Shown here piece after piece: positions 6,811 to 8,685 of a stretch of 8,685 nucleotides of DNA. The notes beneath the pieces were generated by a model that had not been told where the DNA came from, made no database searches, and saw only the letters and a program-made list of their open reading frames with translations. Source of the stretch: Verrucomicrobiota bacterium (GTDB lineage Bacteria; Verrucomicrobiota; Verrucomicrobiia; Limisphaerales; UBA9464); the NCBI GenBank assembly GCA_947464705.1, contig CANHYD010000084.1:1-8685 (forward strand), in the 5' to 3' direction. Positions within the stretch are counted from its first letter, which is position 1; each line of letters opens with the position of its first letter. A program made the translations under genes and the position numbers.

Positions 6811-7283
6811 GGTTTCGGAATGCCGAGGTGTCGGCCCTCGGGGCCGCCCGAGTTGCCGGTCGTTCCACCGCCGCCGCCTCCTCCTCCCAGCAGGATCTCG
6901 GACAGTCCGGCTTCTCGTGCCAAGGTTGCCAACTCTTGGAGCCGCTCATAGCGCACCGAGCGGTCGGCCTGCAGGTAGAGCTTGCGCGGCCCCTTCGGAG
7001 CGCTGGCCCGAGCAGCCAGTCGGGTTTTGAGAATGGCCAGGTCGGGCACGATCTGGTTCTCGAAGTAGCACTGTTCCCCGGCATCGACGGCCACCACCAG
7101 GAAGGAGTCTCCGGTCCAAGTTCCACTCCGGGAACCGCCCGGGGGCAGTTCCAGTCGGGTGCCCACCGGCAGGACCAGATAGCCCCCGAACAACATGAAA
7201 AACAGCAGCACGAAGACCACGCACAGGTAGGGTGCCAGCTCGAACTGCCCCTTCAGCGGTTTGAGGGTCCGCGTGAACTTCAT
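6807..7283 (-). CDS. ExbD/TolR-family protein lacking the transmembrane Asp
   Basis: A 158-residue ExbD/TolR homologue with a short basic cytoplasmic N-terminus, one membrane helix (about 17-38) and a periplasmic domain. The latter ends in YLQADRSVRYERLQELATLA, the usual family pattern, followed by REAGLSEILL. In E. coli ExbD the helix begins TPFIDVMLVLL and Asp25 carries the proton. Here the aligned stretch is APYLCVVFVLL, with Cys21 (TGC, 7223-7221) in that place and no other acidic residue in the helix. The protein may therefore be unable to use the proton gradient in the usual way. The C-terminus adds eight Gly codons (6864-6887) and a loose GNSGGPEG tail. It overlaps both neighbours by 4 nt (ATGA on each side), inside the exbB-exbD-tonB order. 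Family call is firm; function as a motor is doubtful. Confidence 0.87.
   Translation of the reverse strand: MKFTRTLKPLKGQFELAPYLCVVFVLLFFMLFGGYLVLPVGTRLELPPGGSRSGTWTGDSFLVVAVDAGEQCYFENQIVPDLAILKTRLAARASAPKGPRKLYLQADRSVRYERLQELATLAREAGLSEILLGGGGGGGGTTGNSGGPEGRHLGIPKP
6864..6887 (-). repeat. GGN trinucleotide run coding eight glycines in the ExbD-like protein
   Basis: Read on the minus strand, eight Gly codons follow each other: three GGA, three GGC, GGT, GGA. The run follows the folded periplasmic domain and probably forms a flexible linker. Runs of this kind can change in length without shifting the frame. Confidence 0.75.
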
Positions 7284-8026
7284 GGGGTTCCCGAAGCCTT
7301 GTTGCCAGAGGTCTCCACGGTCTGGGTGACCATCTTCACGGCCTCGGCCGAGGCACGTTCCATGTCGAGCACCACCGCGTTGACCCGGGCTACCAAGTAG
7401 TTGTAAGCCGCATAGCAGACCGCGGCGATGGCGATGCCCAGGCCGGCGGTGTAAAGCGCCTGCCAGACGCCCGCGAAGAGTTCGGCCGGTGCGGCGAAGC
7501 CTGGGCCGGTCTGGAGTTGGCGGAAGGTGCCGCCGATGCCCACGAGCGTTCCCAAGAGACCCACCAGCGGCGCGATTTGGGCGAATGTGGCCAGTAGTGA
7601 CAAGTTGGCCTCAAGCCGGGGCACTTCTACCCAGCCCACTTCTTCGATGGTTTCTTGAATGCGCTCGCGACCCGCGTCACGGCTCAAAATGGCCGCCTTC
7701 ACCAGTCGCGACACGGGCCCTGGGGTGGCGTCGCAAATGGAGATGGCTTCGATGACATTGTCGCGCTTGAGCACGTTGCGCACGCCCGCCAAGAACTGGG
7801 CCGAGTCGATTTGCACCCGATGGTAGTAGAGCAGTCGCTCGATGATGACGCTCAGCGCCACGCCGGCCAGGAGCGTCAGGAGCCAGAAGAGGATGCCAAA
7901 GCCACCGGCGCCGGTATCGGCTGAAATCGCGTTCGGCAGGACCGTGCCGTTGGTGGGCACCGCGACCGCCAGCAGGACGGAAAACGTCATGAGCTTCAGG
8001 ATGATCCTTCGCCCCGATGCGGGCAA
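7280..8026 (-). CDS. ExbB/TolQ/MotA-family membrane protein with altered third helix
   Basis: A polytopic inner-membrane protein of the MotA/TolQ/ExbB proton-channel family, about 248 residues from the chosen start. It has an N-terminal hydrophobic segment that may be a signal peptide (RRIILKLMTFSVLLAVAVP), TM1 (about 42-65), a cytoplasmic loop, TM2 with family motif APLVGLLGTLVGI, and TM3 GVWQALYTAGLGIAIAAVCY followed by AAYNYL. The TM2 Thr is kept (Thr160). Against E. coli ExbB TM3 (EALIATAIGLVAAIPAVV, from memory), Glu176, Thr181 and Pro align with Gln189, Ala194 and Val203; Thr193 is one residue before the Ala. The start is uncertain. TTG 8026 has CAGGGA 7 nt upstream and gives a basic n-region; ATG 7990 loses that region, and TTG 8059 is the longest form. 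The 3' end overlaps the exbD-like gene by 4 nt. It heads the five-gene operon. Confidence 0.85.
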   Translation of the reverse strand: MPASGRRIILKLMTFSVLLAVAVPTNGTVLPNAISADTGAGGFGILFWLLTLLAGVALSVIIERLLYYHRVQIDSAQFLAGVRNVLKRDNVIEAISICDATPGPVSRLVKAAILSRDAGRERIQETIEEVGWVEVPRLEANLSLLATFAQIAPLVGLLGTLVGIGGTFRQLQTGPGFAAPAELFAGVWQALYTAGLGIAIAAVCYAAYNYLVARVNAVVLDMERASAEAVKMVTQTVETSGNKASGTP

Positions 8027-8033
8027 TCCCCGA

Positions 8034-8038
8034 TCCCT
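8034..8038 (-). promoter_or_regulatory. Possible Shine-Dalgarno site for the exbB-like gene
   Basis: AGGGA on the minus strand lies 7 nt before TTG 8026. It is the best ribosome binding match among the candidate starts (8059, 8047, 8026, 7990) and is the reason for the start chosen here. Confidence 0.4.
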
Positions 8039-8042
8039 GCCC

Positions 8043-8057
8043 GGCAACGGCGTTGCC
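8043..8057. repeat. Perfect 15-bp inverted repeat upstream of the exbB-like gene
   Basis: GGCAACG and CGTTGCC flank one central G, a perfect 7-1-7 dyad, 17-31 bp before TTG 8026 and immediately upstream of its ribosome binding site. The 1-nt centre is too tight for a hairpin with full arms, so a protein-binding operator is more likely than an RNA hairpin. If translation starts at TTG 8059 the dyad is simply coding sequence. No convincing -35/-10 pair was seen in the 8027-8135 gap. Confidence 0.35.
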
Positions 8058-8135
8058 AACGTGTGTGGACCAGCGGAATGTGCCAGGGCGACGAACTGGG
8101 ACTCCAGCGGGAGATCTCACCCCTGTGTTCCCCGG

Positions 8136-8489
8136 CTAGCGGGCGTTGTCGGCGAAGATCCGGGCTTCTTTCTCGGTGATCTTGCCATCTTGGTTGGTGT
8201 CAGTGCGGCGGACCGACTCGTTGAAGACCTGATGCGCCCCGTTCACGGTGGTGATCTTGTGCGAGAAGATTACCGGGATGTGGAACTCGGTCTTGCTCTC
8301 CGTCGGGGTTGACGACGCGCGGACCTTCTCCACGGCCTCATAGAAGGTCCGAGCCGCGGCATCGGTTTCGAAGGAGATGGGCTGGCGCTGCTCGTCCCGA
8401 TGCACCGTTTCTTGATGCGAGATGCAGCCCCAGCCGACAGCGCCGAGGAGCACTCCGGCCGCGACGGGGAGAATTTTTTTGAAAGTCAT
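8136..8489 (-). CDS. Small exported EF-hand protein, possible lipoprotein
   Basis: A 117-residue protein. The N-terminus MTFKKILPVAAGVLLGAVGWGC is a lipoprotein-like signal with candidate lipid Cys22, although WG before the Cys departs from the usual lipobox (Leu at -3, Ala/Ser at -2). Residues 97-108 (DTNQDGKITEKE) form a complete EF-hand loop with Asp97, Asn99, Asp101, Lys103 (backbone position), and Glu108, so calcium binding is likely. The middle part was not recognised. ATG 8489 is chosen because AGGG lies 6 nt upstream and it places the signal peptide at the N-terminus; the open frame extends to 8615 but the added residues look non-coding. It lies about 110 bp upstream of the exbB-like gene on the same strand, so it could be in the same transcript, but the gap is much larger than those within the operon. 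It is divergent from the dehydrogenase gene. Confidence 0.8.
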   Translation of the reverse strand: MTFKKILPVAAGVLLGAVGWGCISHQETVHRDEQRQPISFETDAAARTFYEAVEKVRASSTPTESKTEFHIPVIFSHKITTVNGAHQVFNESVRRTDTNQDGKITEKEARIFADNAR

Positions 8490-8521
8490 CACAAGCCCTA
8501 GAGACTCCGGGACCCCGCCCC

Positions 8522-8543
8522 CGTTCAATCCAATTCTTGAACG
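8522..8543. promoter_or_regulatory. Inverted repeat (7-8-7) in the divergent intergenic region, candidate operator
   Basis: CGTTCAA (8522-8528) and TTGAACG (8537-8543) are perfect inverted copies separated by 8 bp. They lie in the 100-bp gap between the divergent EF-hand and dehydrogenase genes, where a regulator could control both. No strong -35/-10 pair was found beside it on either strand. The arms resemble LexA half sites, but their spacing is too long for a known LexA box. Confidence 0.35.
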
Positions 8544-8589
8544 CACCGGGCTTGAAGATATCGCGCGCTGACCGAGTCTTGCACGACGC

Positions 8590-8685
8590 ATGACGCTTCC
8601 CTCCTTCGACAGCACTCTCCGGACCCGCGTGGTGTTCGGGGCCGGTAGCCTGGATCGCCTCGGCGAACTGGCCGCCAGTCTGGGC
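8590..8685 (+). CDS. Iron-containing alcohol dehydrogenase-like protein (N-terminus only)
   Basis: Only the first 32 codons are in the window. The sequence MTLPSFDSTLRTRVVFGAGSL followed by DRLGELAASLG matches the start of group III iron-dependent alcohol dehydrogenases and maleylacetate reductases, where 'RVVFGAGS...L' leads into the NAD(P)-binding fold. The substrate cannot be told without the metal-binding region, which lies beyond the edge. ATG 8590 is the natural start by alignment to the family, though no strong ribosome binding site precedes it. It is divergent from the EF-hand gene and probably unrelated to the secretion/Exb operon. Confidence 0.75.
   Translation, partial: MTLPSFDSTLRTRVVFGAGSLDRLGELAASLG

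Noticed and set aside
8066..8086. Sigma54-like TGGCAC...GC on the minus strand before the operon
   Set aside because: The GG and GC elements are 8 nt apart, not the required 10, and the TTGC part is missing.
8522..8543. LexA/SOS box
   Set aside because: GTTC and GAAC half sites are present but 12 bp apart, too far for known LexA boxes.
1..8685. CRISPR arrays, tRNA or rRNA genes, insertion sequences, prophage or toxin-antitoxin genes
   Set aside because: No regularly spaced repeats, no tRNA-like cloverleaf with a T-loop sequence, no transposase or integrase motifs and no terminal inverted repeats were seen.

Overview
The window is about 8.7 kb of GC-rich, gene-dense bacterial chromosome. Several features point to the phylum Verrucomicrobiota (PVC group). 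The pseudopilin has the 'CINN.KQL.LAW..Y..D.ND' block and an H-X9-DG motif. A secreted BNR/Ycf48-like repeat protein ends in the 'FRLERSTDLLNW ... FFRV' module common in that phylum. Its ExbB-like protein has an N-terminal extension. No rRNA, tRNA, CRISPR array, insertion sequence or phage gene was seen. The phylum call is inference from protein style, not from a marker gene.

Layout: (a) 2-1042 (+), the 3' part of a membrane sensor histidine kinase; (b) about 1092-3317 (+), a secreted protein of about 14 beta-propeller-type repeats; (c) 3416-4321 (+), a type II secretion/type IV pilus-like pseudopilin followed by a clear intrinsic terminator at 4341-4387; (d) 8026-4467 (-), a tight five-gene operon encoding an ExbB/TolQ-like protein, an ExbD/TolR-like protein, a TonB-like protein, a 74-residue membrane-anchored zinc ribbon and a short GspE/PilB-type secretion ATPase; (e) 8489-8136 (-), a small exported protein with one EF-hand, about 110 bp upstream of the operon; (f) 8590-8685 (+), the first 32 codons of an iron-containing alcohol dehydrogenase-like protein, divergent from (e).

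The operon is the most interesting part. Its first three genes overlap by 4 nt (ATGA) and the last two junctions are 6 and 10 nt, so the five products are very probably made together. This links an Exb/Ton inner-membrane module to a secretion ATPase. In addition, the ExbD homologue has Cys where the family carries its proton-carrying transmembrane Asp, and the ExbB homologue has Gln, Ala and Val where E. coli ExbB has Glu176, Thr181 and the TM3 Pro. The pair therefore looks like an Exb motor altered in both halves of its proton path. It may be decoupled, structural or differently powered, perhaps working with the co-encoded ATPase. That function is inference; the substitutions and gene order are read directly, while the E. 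coli residues are recalled from memory.
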